Part shown: positions 16,033 to 25,511 of the stretch, piece by piece | Numbering within the stretch: position 1 is the stretch's first letter | Layout of the letters: every line of letters begins with the position of its first letter | Assembly: GCF_016865485.1 (NCBI RefSeq) | Contig: NZ_AP024452.1 | Coordinates: 5,788,501 to 5,852,500, forward strand | Length of the DNA: 64,000 bases | Source of the DNA: Luteitalea sp. TBR-22 | Lineage (GTDB): Bacteria > Acidobacteriota > Vicinamibacteria > Vicinamibacterales > Vicinamibacteraceae | Reading direction: 5' to 3' | The notes under the pieces: generated by a model | Told to the model about the DNA's origin: nothing | Database searches by the model: none | What the model saw: the letters and a program-made list of their open reading frames with translations, nothing else | Position numbers and translations under genes: made by a program

Positions 16033-19000
16033 ATGGTGAGTGCGTTTCAGCGAATGCGCGGCATGCGCAACTCGTGGTGGCGGGGGTCCGTGCTGGCTGT
16101 GGCGACCGTGCTGGCACTGGTCGGCGCCGCGCGCGAGGCAACCGCGCAGGGCGTGACGACGGGGTCGTTGGGGGGAGTGGTCACCAATGCGTCGGGTGCG
16201 CCAGTGGCTGGCGCGAGCGTGATCGCCATCCACACGCCTTCGGGCACCAACTACGAGACCACGACGCGCGAGGACGGCCGGTACTTCCTGCCGAACATGC
16301 GCGTCGGCGGTCCGTACGTGGTCACGGTGACCTACGTGGGCGGCGGCAACGCGTTCGAGCCGTACACGAACGAGAACGTCACCGTGAACCTCGGCGTGAC
16401 CACCGACGTGAACATCGAGGTCAAGGCGATCGCCGTCGAAGAGTCGGTCACGGTGACCGCGTCGACCGACACGGTGTTCAGCACGCAGCGCACCGGCGCG
16501 GCCACCACGGTCAGCCGCGACATGATCCAGACGCTGCCCAACGTCAGCAACCGCCTCGAGAACTTCACGCGCCTCACGCCACAGGCCAGCGGCACGTCGT
16601 TCGTCGGGCAGGACAACCGCCTGAACAACATCACGGTCGACGGCTCCTATTTCAACAACTCGTTCGGCCTCGGCGGCGCGCCGGGCGACCGCACGGGCGT
16701 GGCGCCGATCTCGCCGCAGGCGGTCGAGCAGATCCAGGTGAACGTGGCGCCGTTCGACGTGCGCCAGGGCAACTTCGTCGGCGCCGGCGTCAACACCGTC
16801 ACGCGCAGCGGCGGCAACCAGTTCCATGGCTCGCTGTACCGCCAGTTCCGTGACGACAGCATGGTCGGCACCCAGGCCGGCAACAACGTCGTCAACGTCG
16901 GCACGTTCGAGTTCGCCAACACCGGCGGCTGGGTGTCGGGCCCGATCTGGAAGAACAAGGCGTTCTTCTTCTTCAACGTCGAGGACGAGTCGCTGACGCA
17001 GCCCGGGACGACCTGGCGCGCCAACAACGGCGGCGAGGCAGCCGGCGGCGGCATCACGCGCGTGCTCAAGTCCGACCTCGACAACCTGAGCGCGTTCCTC
17101 GGCAACAACTTCGGCTACCAGACCGGCGGCTACGAGGGCTACGACTTCGAGACGCCGGCCCGTCGCTACCTGATCAAGGGCGACTACAACGCCAACGCCA
17201 GCAACAAGATCACGTTCCGCTACACGCACCTCGACTCGATCACCGACGTGCTCGCCTCCAACTCGGCGTCGCTCGGCTTCGGCAACCGCCAGAACCGCCA
17301 GGACGCGCTGAACTTCGCCAACTCCAACTACCAGATCAAGGAGAACATCCGGTCCGGCGTCGGTGAGTGGAACGCGACCTTCGGCAACACGATGGCCAAC
17401 TCGTTGATCGTCGGCTACACCTACCAGGACGAGAGCCGATCGGTGCGCGGCGACGGCAAGCTGTTCCCGTTCGTCGACATCCTCGACGCCGGCACGACGT
17501 ACACGTCGTTCGGCTTCGAGCCGTTCACGCCCAACAACGAGCTGCGCTACAAGACGTTCCAGGTGCAGGACAGCTTCACCAAGTTCGCGCGCAACCACAC
17601 GCTGACCTTCGGTGGCACCGCCGAGCGCTACGAGTCGGAGAACGTGTTCTTCCCCGGCTCGCAGAGCGTCTACTCCTACAACTCGCTCGCCGACTTCTAC
17701 CTCGATGCGCGCGACTACCTCGCCAACCCGAACCGCACGACGTCGCCGGTCAACCTGCGCCGCTTCCAGGTCCGCTGGAGCAACATCCCCGGCCAGACCA
17801 AGCCGGTGCAGCCGCTCGAGGTGTGGTACACGGGCGCCTACGCACAGGACGAGTGGGCGGTGCGCGACAACGTGAAGATCACCGCCGGCATCCGCCTCGA
17901 CGTGCCGCGGTTCGGCGACACGGGCTACCAGAACGCCAACGCCGATGCGCTCGTCTTCCGCGACGAGAACGGGCAGCCGGTGCAGTACCAGACGGCCAAG
18001 CTGCCGGATCCGAAGATCCTGTGGTCGCCGCGCGTCGGCTTCAACTGGGGCGTCGACAAGAACCGCAACACGCAGGTCCGCGGCGGCACGGGCATCTTCA
18101 CCGGACGCCCCGCCTACGTGTGGATCTCGAACCAGATCGGCAACACTGGCGTGCTGACGGGCTTCGAGGAACTCAACAACGTCACCAACCGGCCGTTCAA
18201 CCCCAATCCCGACGCGTACAAGCCGACCAACGTGACCGGCGCGCCGGCCGGCAGCTACGAACTCGCGCTGACCGACCCCGACTTCAAGTTCCCGCAGCTC
18301 TGGCGCACCAACGTCGCCGTCGACCAGCGCCTGTGGTGGGGGATGATCGGCACGGTCGAGTACATCTACAACAGCGACGTCAACGGCATCTACTACATCA
18401 ACGCCAACCTGCCTGCCGCGCAGGCCGCCTTCACCGGCGCCGATGCACGCCCGCGCTGGACCAGCAACCGCATCTACTCCAACGTGTCCAACGCGGTCGT
18501 CCTGAAGAACCAGAACGTCGGCGACTCCTGGAACTTCGCGACGACGCTCGCCAAGAACTTCACGGGTGGCTTCCTCAAGGGCGCCTACGCCTACGGCGAG
18601 GCGAAGAACACCGTGGACCCGGGCTCCATCGCCTTCGGGTCGTGGAACGGCAACGCGCACGCGGGTGACCCGAACAACCCGGGCCTCGGCTACGCGGCCG
18701 GCTCGCCGGGCCACCGCTTCTTCCTGACCGGCTCGTGGACGAAGGAGTGGTTCAAGTTCGGCGGCACGACGTTCTCGGCATTCTGGGAGTCGCGCACCAA
18801 CGGCGCCACCACCTACACGTTCGCCGGCGACCTCAACGGCGATGGCGGCGTCAGCAACGACCTGATCTACGTGCCGCGCGACGTCTCGGAGATGAACTTC
18901 CAGCCCTACACCGCCGGCGGCGTCCTGTTCACGGCAGCGCAGCAGGCGGCGGCCTGGGACGCCTACATCTCGCAGGACGAGTACCTCAACGGCCGGCGTG

Positions 19001-19356
19001 GCGAGTACGCCGAGCGTGGCGCGGTGTTCCTGCCGCTGGTCCACCGCCTCGACTTCAGCGTGCAGCAGGACTTCTTCGTCAACATCAAGGGCCGTCGCCA
19101 CGGCTTCCAGGTGCGCGCCGACATCCTGAACTTCGGCAACCTCCTGAACGAGGACTGGGGCGTCGGGCAGCGCCTGATCAACACGCAGCCGCTCATCGTG
19201 CCGACCGCCGCGCAGGGCGGCGCGGTCGACGCGCAGGGCCGGGCGCAGTACCGCCTCCGCGCGATCAACAACGAGCTGATGACGCGCACGCTCGAACCGA
19301 CCGCCAACCTGAGCGATACGTACCGGTTCCAGATCATGCTGATGTACCGCTTCTGA
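16033..19356 (+). CDS. Oar-like TonB-dependent outer-membrane receptor
   Basis: A 1107-residue outer-membrane protein. The signal peptide ends about ATAQG. A carboxypeptidase-regulatory-like beta-sandwich follows (GSLGGVVTNASGAPVAGASV), then a plug (QTLPNVSNRLENF, VEQIQVNVAPFDVRQGNFVG, GGNQFHGSLYRQFRDD) and a large beta-barrel ending in the C-terminal aromatic YRF. This Oar/Cna-B-plus-barrel design is expanded in Acidobacteriota and Bacteroidota, and ligands are seldom known. SD TAGGAGA lies upstream of the ATG. The neighbouring GH4 glycosidase and second receptor suggest oligosaccharide uptake, energised by the tonB-exbB-exbD operon at 26-29 kb. Confidence 0.93.
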   Translation: MVSAFQRMRGMRNSWWRGSVLAVATVLALVGAAREATAQGVTTGSLGGVVTNASGAPVAGASVIAIHTPSGTNYETTTREDGRYFLPNMRVGGPYVVTVTYVGGGNAFEPYTNENVTVNLGVTTDVNIEVKAIAVEESVTVTASTDTVFSTQRTGAATTVSRDMIQTLPNVSNRLENFTRLTPQASGTSFVGQDNRLNNITVDGSYFNNSFGLGGAPGDRTGVAPISPQAVEQIQVNVAPFDVRQGNFVGAGVNTVTRSGGNQFHGSLYRQFRDDSMVGTQAGNNVVNVGTFEFANTGGWVSGPIWKNKAFFFFNVEDESLTQPGTTWRANNGGEAAGGGITRVLKSDLDNLSAFLGNNFGYQTGGYEGYDFETPARRYLIKGDYNANASNKITFRYTHLDSITDVLASNSASLGFGNRQNRQDALNFANSNYQIKENIRSGVGEWNATFGNTMANSLIVGYTYQDESRSVRGDGKLFPFVDILDAGTTYTSFGFEPFTPNNELRYKTFQVQDSFTKFARNHTLTFGGTAERYESENVFFPGSQSVYSYNSLADFYLDARDYLANPNRTTSPVNLRRFQVRWSNIPGQTKPVQPLEVWYTGAYAQDEWAVRDNVKITAGIRLDVPRFGDTGYQNANADALVFRDENGQPVQYQTAKLPDPKILWSPRVGFNWGVDKNRNTQVRGGTGIFTGRPAYVWISNQIGNTGVLTGFEELNNVTNRPFNPNPDAYKPTNVTGAPAGSYELALTDPDFKFPQLWRTNVAVDQRLWWGMIGTVEYIYNSDVNGIYYINANLPAAQAAFTGADARPRWTSNRIYSNVSNAVVLKNQNVGDSWNFATTLAKNFTGGFLKGAYAYGEAKNTVDPGSIAFGSWNGNAHAGDPNNPGLGYAAGSPGHRFFLTGSWTKEWFKFGGTTFSAFWESRTNGATTYTFAGDLNGDGGVSNDLIYVPRDVSEMNFQPYTAGGVLFTAAQQAAAWDAYISQDEYLNGRRGEYAERGAVFLPLVHRLDFSVQQDFFVNIKGRRHGFQVRADILNFGNLLNEDWGVGQRLINTQPLIVPTAAQGGAVDAQGRAQYRLRAINNELMTRTLEPTANLSDTYRFQIMLMYRF

Positions 19357-19379
19357 GCTCGCGCAGCCTCGCAGCAACC

Positions 19380-19420
19380 AAGGGCCGTCGCTCCGACTCG
19401 GGGCGACGGCCCTTGCTGTT
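19380..19420 (+). terminator. Terminator hairpin after first receptor gene
   Basis: A 12-bp stem AAGGGCCGTCGC (19380-19391) pairs with 19403-19414. The tail GCTGTTT is only moderately T-rich. Confidence 0.65.
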
Positions 19421-19434
19421 TGGGGACTGCGCTG

Positions 19435-19467
19435 GAATGCCGCGATGCCGCGATGCCGAAATGTCGC
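19435..19467 (+). repeat. Octamer array GATGCCGC (4 units)
   Basis: Four 8-bp units AATGCCGC, GATGCCGC, GATGCCGA, AATGTCGC. The same family occurs at 51369 and, inverted, at 26263. Confidence 0.75.
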
Positions 19468-19566
19468 GCCAGGTCGGCCCACATCGCACAGCGGACGCAC
19501 GCCAACCTTGGAATAGCCGTCGCCCTTGGGCGACCGTCGTAGCGTGCCCCAGCCGCACGGGCCAAT

Positions 19567-19608
19567 GGTCAGGCGTCAAACGTCAAACGTCAAACGTCAG
19601 ACGTTATA
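19567..19608 (+). repeat. Heptad array CGTCAAA (6 units) in front of the GH4 gene
   Basis: Heptads GGTCAGG, CGTCAAA three times, CGTCAGA, CGTTATA. The last unit runs into a -10-like TATATG (19605-19610), 8 nt before the GH4 ATG. Confidence 0.8.
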
Positions 19609-19618
19609 TGCTCCGCGC

Positions 19619-21088
19619 ATGACGCAGGACGCGCCCGCTCGCCGCACGCCACGCCGGCCGAGGATCGCGATGATCGGCGCCGGATCCGTGGTGTTCTGCA
19701 AGACCCTCACGGCCGACATCCTCGCAACGCCGGCGCTGCGCGACAGCGAGATCGTGCTCATGTCGCCGACAGAGACGAAGCTGCGGCGGATGGAGGCGTT
19801 CATCGGCCGGATGATCCGCGACAACGGGCTGACCGCGACCGTGGCGGCCACCACCGACCGGCGCGAGGCGATCCGCGACGCCGACTTCGTGGTGGTGATG
19901 ATCGCCGTCGGCGGCTTCGACGCCTACGCGGTGGACTACGAGGTGCCGCTCCGGTACGGCGTGGACCAGTGCATCGGCGACACGCTGGGGCCCGGTGGCG
20001 TGTTCCGCGGCCTCCGCCACATCCCGGTGCTCGCCGGGATCGCCCGCGACATGGAGGACCTCGCGCGGCCAGGCGCGATCATGCTGCAGTACGCCAACCC
20101 GATGGCCGCCAACGGCCTGGCACTCGGGCGCGTGACCCGGGTGCCCTTCGTCGGCCTGTGCCACGGCGTGCAGACGACGCTCGACCTGATCGCGGGCTAC
20201 TGCGGCATCGCCGACAAGGACGAGATCACGTGGTCGTGCGGCGGCATCAACCACATGGACTGGTTCCTCCGCCTCGAGCACCGCGGGCGCGACCTGTATC
20301 CGGAACTGCGCGAGAAGTTCGAACGCCCCGAGTACTACAAGAACGAGAAGGTGCGCGGCGAGGTCTTCCGGCACTTCGGCTACTTCATGACCGAGTCCAC
20401 CGGCCACCTCAGCGAGTACGTGCCGTGGTTCCGGAAGCGCGCCGACGCGCTGGCGCTGTACTGCGACGAGCCGGCGTTCGGCGGCGAGAGCGGCGCCTAC
20501 TACAAGTGGGGCAAGGCGATGGCCGACAAATACGCGCGCGTCGACCCGCTGGAGTTCGAGGACACCGCCTGCGACCGCCGCAGCGTCGAGTACTGCTCGT
20601 GGATCATGGAAGCCGTCGTCACCGGGCGGCCCTTCCGGTTCATGGGCAACGTGTACAACCGCGGGTACATCGACAACCTCCCGGTCGATGCCTGCGTGGA
20701 GGTGCCGACCTACGCCGACGACACGGGACTGCACCCCGTGCGCGTCGGAGCGCTGCCCCCGCAGTGCGCCGCGGCGTGCGCCACCAACGTGATCGTGCAG
20801 CAGCTGACGGCGGAGGCCGCACTCTCCGGAGATCCGGAACACGTGGTGCACGCGCTCGCCCTCGATCCCCTCACGGCCGCGGTGTGCACGCTGAAGGAGA
20901 TCCGCGAGATGGCCACGGCGATGCTGGAGGCGCAGCGCGACTGGCTGCCACAGTTCGCGGGCCGCGCGCCGCGCGCCGTGCCGACGATCGCGATCCCCGC
21001 CGACGTCACGCCCGTCGAGGTGCCGCTCGACCCGGCGCTGGCCATCCACCAGCGCTTCGGATCGTTACTGGCGAGGAAGACCGATTGA
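19619..21088 (+). CDS. Glycoside hydrolase family 4, alpha-galactosidase (MelA)-like
   Basis: A 489-residue GH4 enzyme. The N-terminal NAD-binding site is IAMIGAGSVVFCKTL (about residues 17-31). The metal/catalytic blocks are GLCHGVQTTLDL, with the Mn2+-binding cysteine and His, and SCGGINHMDWFLRLE. GH4 enzymes use an unusual redox-elimination mechanism needing NAD+ and Mn2+. The CHxVQ and GINHM blocks fit the alpha-galactosidase/alpha-glucuronidase branch, melibiase-like best. It lacks a signal peptide, so it would act on imported oligosaccharides in the cytoplasm. No SD; a -10-like TATATG lies 8 nt before ATG. It sits between two TonB-dependent receptors, consistent with uptake followed by cleavage. 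Confidence 0.9.
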   Translation: MTQDAPARRTPRRPRIAMIGAGSVVFCKTLTADILATPALRDSEIVLMSPTETKLRRMEAFIGRMIRDNGLTATVAATTDRREAIRDADFVVVMIAVGGFDAYAVDYEVPLRYGVDQCIGDTLGPGGVFRGLRHIPVLAGIARDMEDLARPGAIMLQYANPMAANGLALGRVTRVPFVGLCHGVQTTLDLIAGYCGIADKDEITWSCGGINHMDWFLRLEHRGRDLYPELREKFERPEYYKNEKVRGEVFRHFGYFMTESTGHLSEYVPWFRKRADALALYCDEPAFGGESGAYYKWGKAMADKYARVDPLEFEDTACDRRSVEYCSWIMEAVVTGRPFRFMGNVYNRGYIDNLPVDACVEVPTYADDTGLHPVRVGALPPQCAAACATNVIVQQLTAEAALSGDPEHVVHALALDPLTAAVCTLKEIREMATAMLEAQRDWLPQFAGRAPRAVPTIAIPADVTPVEVPLDPALAIHQRFGSLLARKTD

Positions 21089-21168
21089 GCGTGCCCGAGC
21101 GCGACCAACACCGCACGACGCAGCCAATTGATGAGTTTCAGTACGCTTACCGATCCTCGATGACCGTG

Positions 21169-21197
21169 TTGACACGGATCGACTTCCGTCGCATTCT
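21169..21197 (+). promoter_or_regulatory. Promoter for second receptor gene
   Basis: TTGACA (21169-21174), 17-bp spacer, CATTCT (21192-21197), giving a leader of about 127 nt. The rest of the 243-bp gap 21089-21331 shows no other feature. Confidence 0.65.
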
Positions 21198-21331
21198 CTG
21201 CGGACCCTGAACCGGTTGCGGCCCGTCGCGCACACCGCGCGCGAGGCCGCCGAGCGTGTGAGTGGCTGAGCTGGGCCTCCCACCAGTCACCGCTGACGCG
21301 CGTGATCGTGCTTCGTCCTTCGGAGGCCACG

Positions 21332-24300
21332 ATGTCGCTCGCGATCCGTCTCGCCACCACCATGGTCCTGCTGTGGGCCATCGTCGGTGGTCGTCCCGCC
21401 CACGCGCAGGTCACCACCGGGACGCTGCTCGGCACCGTCACCGACAGCGGTGGCGTCGTCCCTGGTGCCATCGTCATCATCGTCGACGAGCGGCGCGGCA
21501 CGCGCACGACGTTCACCACCGACGAGACCGGCTCCTACACGGCCCCGTTCCTGAACCCCGGGACCTACACCGTCGAAGTCGAGATGCAGGGCTTCAAGAA
21601 ATGGTCCCGCGCCGGCATCGCGCTCGAGGTCAACCAGCGCGCCCGCGTCGACGCGCAGCTCGAGGTCGGGACGCTCGAGGAGACCACGATCGTGGTGGCG
21701 AGTGCGCCGCTGCTGAGAACCGAGTCGTCCGAGGTCGGGGCGGCGGTCGAGGAGAAGGCGATCCGCGAGCTGCCGTTGAACGCGCGCAACTTCGCGGCGC
21801 TCGTCTACCTGGTGCCGGGCGTCACGCCGGGACAGGCGGGCGAGAACCTGTCGGGCGCGAGCACCTTCAACCCGCGTGGTGCCTCGAACTTCAACGCCCT
21901 CGGCCACCAGGCCAACACCAACGGCTGGCTCATCGACGGCATCGACAACAACGAGTACACGTTCAACACCGTCATCATCACGCCGTCGGTGGAATCGGTG
22001 CGCGAGTTCAAGGTGCTGACCGGCGTGTTCTCGGCCGAATTCGGCCGCGGCGCTGGCGTGGTGTCGGTGTCGACCAAGTCGGGCAGCAACCAGTTCCACG
22101 GCACGGTGTTCGAGTTCTACCGCGACGAGAAGTTCGACGCGCGCAACTTCTTCGCTGCCAAGGCGCCGGCGCCCAAGCCGCCGCTCGATCGCAACCAGTT
22201 CGGCGGCGCCATCGGCGGGCCGGTGTTCCGCAACCGCACGTTCTTCTTCTTCGACTACGCGGCGCTGCGCGAGACGCGGGGCCTGGCGTTCGTGAACACC
22301 GTGCCCACCGCCGAGACGCGGGTCGGCAACTTCTCGAACTTCCGCGACGCGTCGGGCAACCTGATCCCGATCTACGACCCGCTCACCACGCGGCTCAACC
22401 CCGCGTTCGACTCGTCGCGGCCGGTGAGCGCCACCAATCCGCAGTTCCTGCGCGACCCGTTCCCCGGCAACGTCATCCCTGCCGACCGCCTGAACCCGGT
22501 GGGCCTGAACGTGGCGAGCATCTACCCGCTGCCCAACCAGCCGGGCAACTTCAACAACTACGTCACGACGGCCAACCGGGTCTCCGAGGACGACAACATC
22601 TCGTTCCGCGTCGACCACCGGTTCGGCGAACGCGACTCGATCTTCTTCCGGTACAACTGGGGCAGTTTCAAGCTCGACGCGCCGCAGGGGCAGGCAGCCT
22701 GCTGCCTCGAGACCCCCGCCGAGGCAGCGGCGCGGTTCGATCTCGGGCCGTACGTGGCAGGCATCCAGAACACGCGGTTGAAGACGCAGGGCGCCGGGAT
22801 CAACTACACGCGCGTGATCACCAACACGCTGGTCAACGAGCTTCGCGGCGGCTTCGCGCGGACCGTCCCCTTCACGTTCCAGTCCGACTTCGGCCGGCAG
22901 TCGGCGACCTCGCTGGGCATCCGCGGCATCAACATCACCGAGTTCGCGACCGGGTTGCCGAACATCAACATCCAGGACTTCACCGGCCTCAGCGGCGGTC
23001 CCGCCTTCCTGCCGGTCAATCCCAAGCAGACGCACTGGCAGATCGAGGACAGCCTCAACTGGGTCAAGGGCCGGCACTCGCTGAAATTCGGCTACCGACT
23101 GGTCGATCGCTTCGTCTCGCCGTTCACCAACACCGACACGCGTGGCACGCTCACCTTCAACCGGAACTTCACCAACAACCCGGTGACCAACGCCGGCGGC
23201 ACCGGCCTGGCCACCCTGCTCACCGGATACATGACCGGCGCGGCTCGCGGGTTCCTGCTCGAGCCTTACGACATGCGCACGCAGGAGCACGGCGCGTTCG
23301 TGCAGGACGATTTCAAGGTGAGCAACCGGATGACCGTCAACGCCGGCGTGCGATACGAGGTGTTCACGGCGCCGACCGAGGAGCAGAACCGGCTCGTCAA
23401 CTTCGACCCGACCGACCTGCGCCTCATCTACGCCGGCGAGAACGGCGCGAGCGACACGGTGAACCTGAAGACGCAGAAGAAGAACGTCGCGCCGCGCCTC
23501 GGCGTGACGTACCTGGTCACCGGGGACGGCCGCACCATCCTGCGGACCGGGTACGGCATCACCTACTTCCCCATCGCGGCGTCGGCGTCGAACCTGCTCG
23601 GGCAGCAGGTGCCCTACACCATCTCGCAGAACGTCAATCCTGAGGTCAACCCCACCAACTTCGCCAACGTGCGGACGATTGCCGACCCGTTCCCCGCGGT
23701 CGTGCAACTGAAGCCGCTGACCACCGCCGAGCTGAACGCGGCCAACCCGCGCGTGCTCGGCCACTCGTTCGAGAACGAGACACCGTATGCGCAGCAGTGG
23801 CACCTCGGCGTCGAGCGGCAGCTGTTCGGGCCGGTCGTCGCCGAAGTCGGCTACATCGGGAGCAAGGGCACCCACCTGCTCTTCTGCTACAACCCGAACG
23901 AGGTGCAGCCGGGGACCGGGTCGCAGCCGTCGCGGCGCCTGATCCAGCCGCTGTCGAACATGAACAACCTGATTCAGTGCGACCCGCGCAACCGGTCCAC
24001 GTACCACGGCCTCCAGACGCGCGTGAACCAGCGCTACGCCAACGGCTTCCAGTTGCTGTTCTCGTACACGTGGGGCAAGTCGCTCGACTACGGCGGCTCG
24101 GCGGCGAGCGGTGGCGGCCAGACCGGCGGTCCGCAGACGGTCACCAACCTGAATGCCGGCAAGGGGCCGTCCGGGTTCGACGTGCGGCATCGCGCGGTGA
24201 TCAGCTCGGTGTACGAGCTGCCGTGGGGGCCGAATCGCCCCTGGCTCAATCAGGGCGGGCTGCTCAGCGCGATCGTCGGCGGCTGGCAGGCGAGCACGAT

Positions 24301-24712
24301 CGTCACGGCCACGACCGGGCGGCCGTTCAACGTGAACCTCGCCGTCGGGGTCAACAACGGCGCGCCGAGCTGGCCGAACCGCGTCGGCTCGGGCAAGCTC
24401 GACGACCCGACGGTCGACCTGTGGTTCAATCCTGCCGACTTCGTTGCGCCAGCACCCAACACCTACGGCGACGTCGGCCGCGGCGTGTTGTACTCGCCCG
24501 GGCACCTGAACGTCGACCTGTCGTTGACCAAGCGGGTGTTCCTCTTCGGCGGACGCACCAATGCGCAGGTTCGCGTCGAGGCGTTCAACCTGTTCAACAA
24601 CCCCGGCTTCGGCTTCCCGAACGCGTCGATCGGCTCACCAACGGTCGGCCGCATCACCTCGACGGTGGTGGACAACCGCAGCATGCAGTTCGCCGTGAAG
24701 TTCGACTTCTAG
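21332..24712 (+). CDS. Oar-like TonB-dependent outer-membrane receptor
   Basis: An 1126-residue receptor. The signal peptide ends PAHAQ; then comes a carboxypeptidase-regulatory domain (GTLLGTVTDSGGVVPGAIV), a plug (RELPLNARNFAALVYLVPGV, GWLIDGIDNNEYTFNTVI, FSAEFGRGAGVVSVSTKSG) and a barrel ending VKFDF. ATG 21332 was chosen because SD CGGAGG is 6 nt upstream and the signal peptide starts there. It differs clearly from the first receptor, so it is not a recent duplicate. It is transcribed from its own TTGACA promoter. It probably imports a carbohydrate or polymer breakdown product together with the GH4 gene; the ligand is unknown. Confidence 0.93.
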   Translation: MSLAIRLATTMVLLWAIVGGRPAHAQVTTGTLLGTVTDSGGVVPGAIVIIVDERRGTRTTFTTDETGSYTAPFLNPGTYTVEVEMQGFKKWSRAGIALEVNQRARVDAQLEVGTLEETTIVVASAPLLRTESSEVGAAVEEKAIRELPLNARNFAALVYLVPGVTPGQAGENLSGASTFNPRGASNFNALGHQANTNGWLIDGIDNNEYTFNTVIITPSVESVREFKVLTGVFSAEFGRGAGVVSVSTKSGSNQFHGTVFEFYRDEKFDARNFFAAKAPAPKPPLDRNQFGGAIGGPVFRNRTFFFFDYAALRETRGLAFVNTVPTAETRVGNFSNFRDASGNLIPIYDPLTTRLNPAFDSSRPVSATNPQFLRDPFPGNVIPADRLNPVGLNVASIYPLPNQPGNFNNYVTTANRVSEDDNISFRVDHRFGERDSIFFRYNWGSFKLDAPQGQAACCLETPAEAAARFDLGPYVAGIQNTRLKTQGAGINYTRVITNTLVNELRGGFARTVPFTFQSDFGRQSATSLGIRGINITEFATGLPNINIQDFTGLSGGPAFLPVNPKQTHWQIEDSLNWVKGRHSLKFGYRLVDRFVSPFTNTDTRGTLTFNRNFTNNPVTNAGGTGLATLLTGYMTGAARGFLLEPYDMRTQEHGAFVQDDFKVSNRMTVNAGVRYEVFTAPTEEQNRLVNFDPTDLRLIYAGENGASDTVNLKTQKKNVAPRLGVTYLVTGDGRTILRTGYGITYFPIAASASNLLGQQVPYTISQNVNPEVNPTNFANVRTIADPFPAVVQLKPLTTAELNAANPRVLGHSFENETPYAQQWHLGVERQLFGPVVAEVGYIGSKGTHLLFCYNPNEVQPGTGSQPSRRLIQPLSNMNNLIQCDPRNRSTYHGLQTRVNQRYANGFQLLFSYTWGKSLDYGGSAASGGGQTGGPQTVTNLNAGKGPSGFDVRHRAVISSVYELPWGPNRPWLNQGGLLSAIVGGWQASTIVTATTGRPFNVNLAVGVNNGAPSWPNRVGSGKLDDPTVDLWFNPADFVAPAPNTYGDVGRGVLYSPGHLNVDLSLTKRVFLFGGRTNAQVRVEAFNLFNNPGFGFPNASIGSPTVGRITSTVVDNRSMQFAVKFDF

Positions 24713-24759
24713 CCTGGACCACGTCGCCAGGGGCCAGCGGCTGGTCCCCGGGGGCGTAG

Positions 24760-24781
24760 CGGCCGACATTCATGTCGGCCG
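24760..24781. repeat. 22-bp perfect palindrome with TC loop
   Basis: The arms CGGCCGACAT and ATGTCGGCCG enclose TC. It lies in the convergent gap after the receptor gene and could act as a bidirectional terminator hairpin. A palindrome of the same design is at 60547. Confidence 0.75.
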
Positions 24782-24870
24782 TGAAACCTGACACAGGGGC
24801 AGTGGCAGTCGCGGTGTGGCGCGGGCTCGCCTCGAGGCGGCCCGCACGCACGACGGCGCGACGGAAACGA

Positions 24871-25395
24871 TCAGGCGCCGGCCGGCCGATGTGGTGACGC
24901 GAGCGAATGCATCTCGCCGAACTCCGGCTCAGTGCCGGTCAGCCAGCCCTTGACGAACTCGTAGAGCAGGACCGGGCGCGGCTTGTCGATCTCGAGGAAC
25001 TCGGCCGCGTGCACCTGGACGGCGATGAGGACCATGCGCGGGTCGTCGGGCGTGCCGTGACGGGGATCGCCCTCGTCGGGGAACCAGGCCTTCCAATCGG
25101 ACGCATACAGCTCGTGCACCTTCGCGCGATCGCGACTGATCGTCGCGATACCCGACACCGACACCCACTCGCGGTTGCCGTCGCGGTAATACGCGAGGTT
25201 GACGTGCGGGTCGTGCGCGATCTCGTCGAGCTTCGAGGTGCCGTCGCACGTCACGAACCACAGGTCCGCGCCAGGCGCCGGCTTCTGCGTCGCCATCGCC
25301 CGCGACCGCAGATGTCCGTCGGGCCGACGCGTCGTCATCATCGCAATCTCGATGTCGTCGATGGTCTCGTACAGTTGCGCCAACGTGCCGCTCAT
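24871..25395 (-). CDS. Pyridoxamine 5'-phosphate oxidase-family FMN-binding protein (general stress type)
   Basis: A 174-residue split-barrel flavin protein similar to the general stress protein 26 group. Characteristic parts are IEIAMMTTRRPDGHLRSRAM, ADLWFVTCDGTSKLDEIAHD, VNLAYYRDGNREWVSVSGIA and the DWKAWFPDEGDP segment. The family binds FMN or F420 at a dimer interface; true pyridoxamine phosphate oxidase activity is unlikely without the C-terminal domain of PdxH. A strong SD (GAGGAGG) lies before ATG 25395. The HAD gene lies upstream on the same strand with a 116-bp gap. Confidence 0.88.
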   Translation of the reverse strand: MSGTLAQLYETIDDIEIAMMTTRRPDGHLRSRAMATQKPAPGADLWFVTCDGTSKLDEIAHDPHVNLAYYRDGNREWVSVSGIATISRDRAKVHELYASDWKAWFPDEGDPRHGTPDDPRMVLIAVQVHAAEFLEIDKPRPVLLYEFVKGWLTGTEPEFGEMHSLASPHRPAGA

Positions 25396-25511
25396 CAGGG
25401 ATCCTCCTCATCAGCGGGTGAACCGTTCCCGCGTATGGTCCCTGATCGATGCAAGGCAGACGCCGGCCCGAGCCGCGCGCCGCATCGTGCCGTTCACCCG
25501 ACGGCTGAGTG

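Noticed and set aside
15931-19500. A 1189-codon open frame on the minus strand opposite the first receptor gene
   Set aside because: It is antisense to a gene with clear receptor domains. Its product is Arg/Ala/Val/Gly/Asp low complexity, as expected for the mirror frame of GC-rich coding DNA.
21287-24505. A 1072-codon minus-strand open frame opposite the second receptor gene
   Set aside because: Same reasoning: repetitive V/R/G/D/E composition, no domain, and the opposite strand codes a recognised receptor.
25417-25502. Inverted CGGGTGAAC / GTTCACCCG between the HAD and FMN-protein genes
   Set aside because: Only 9 bp of pairing across about 70 bp; too weak to call an operator or element.
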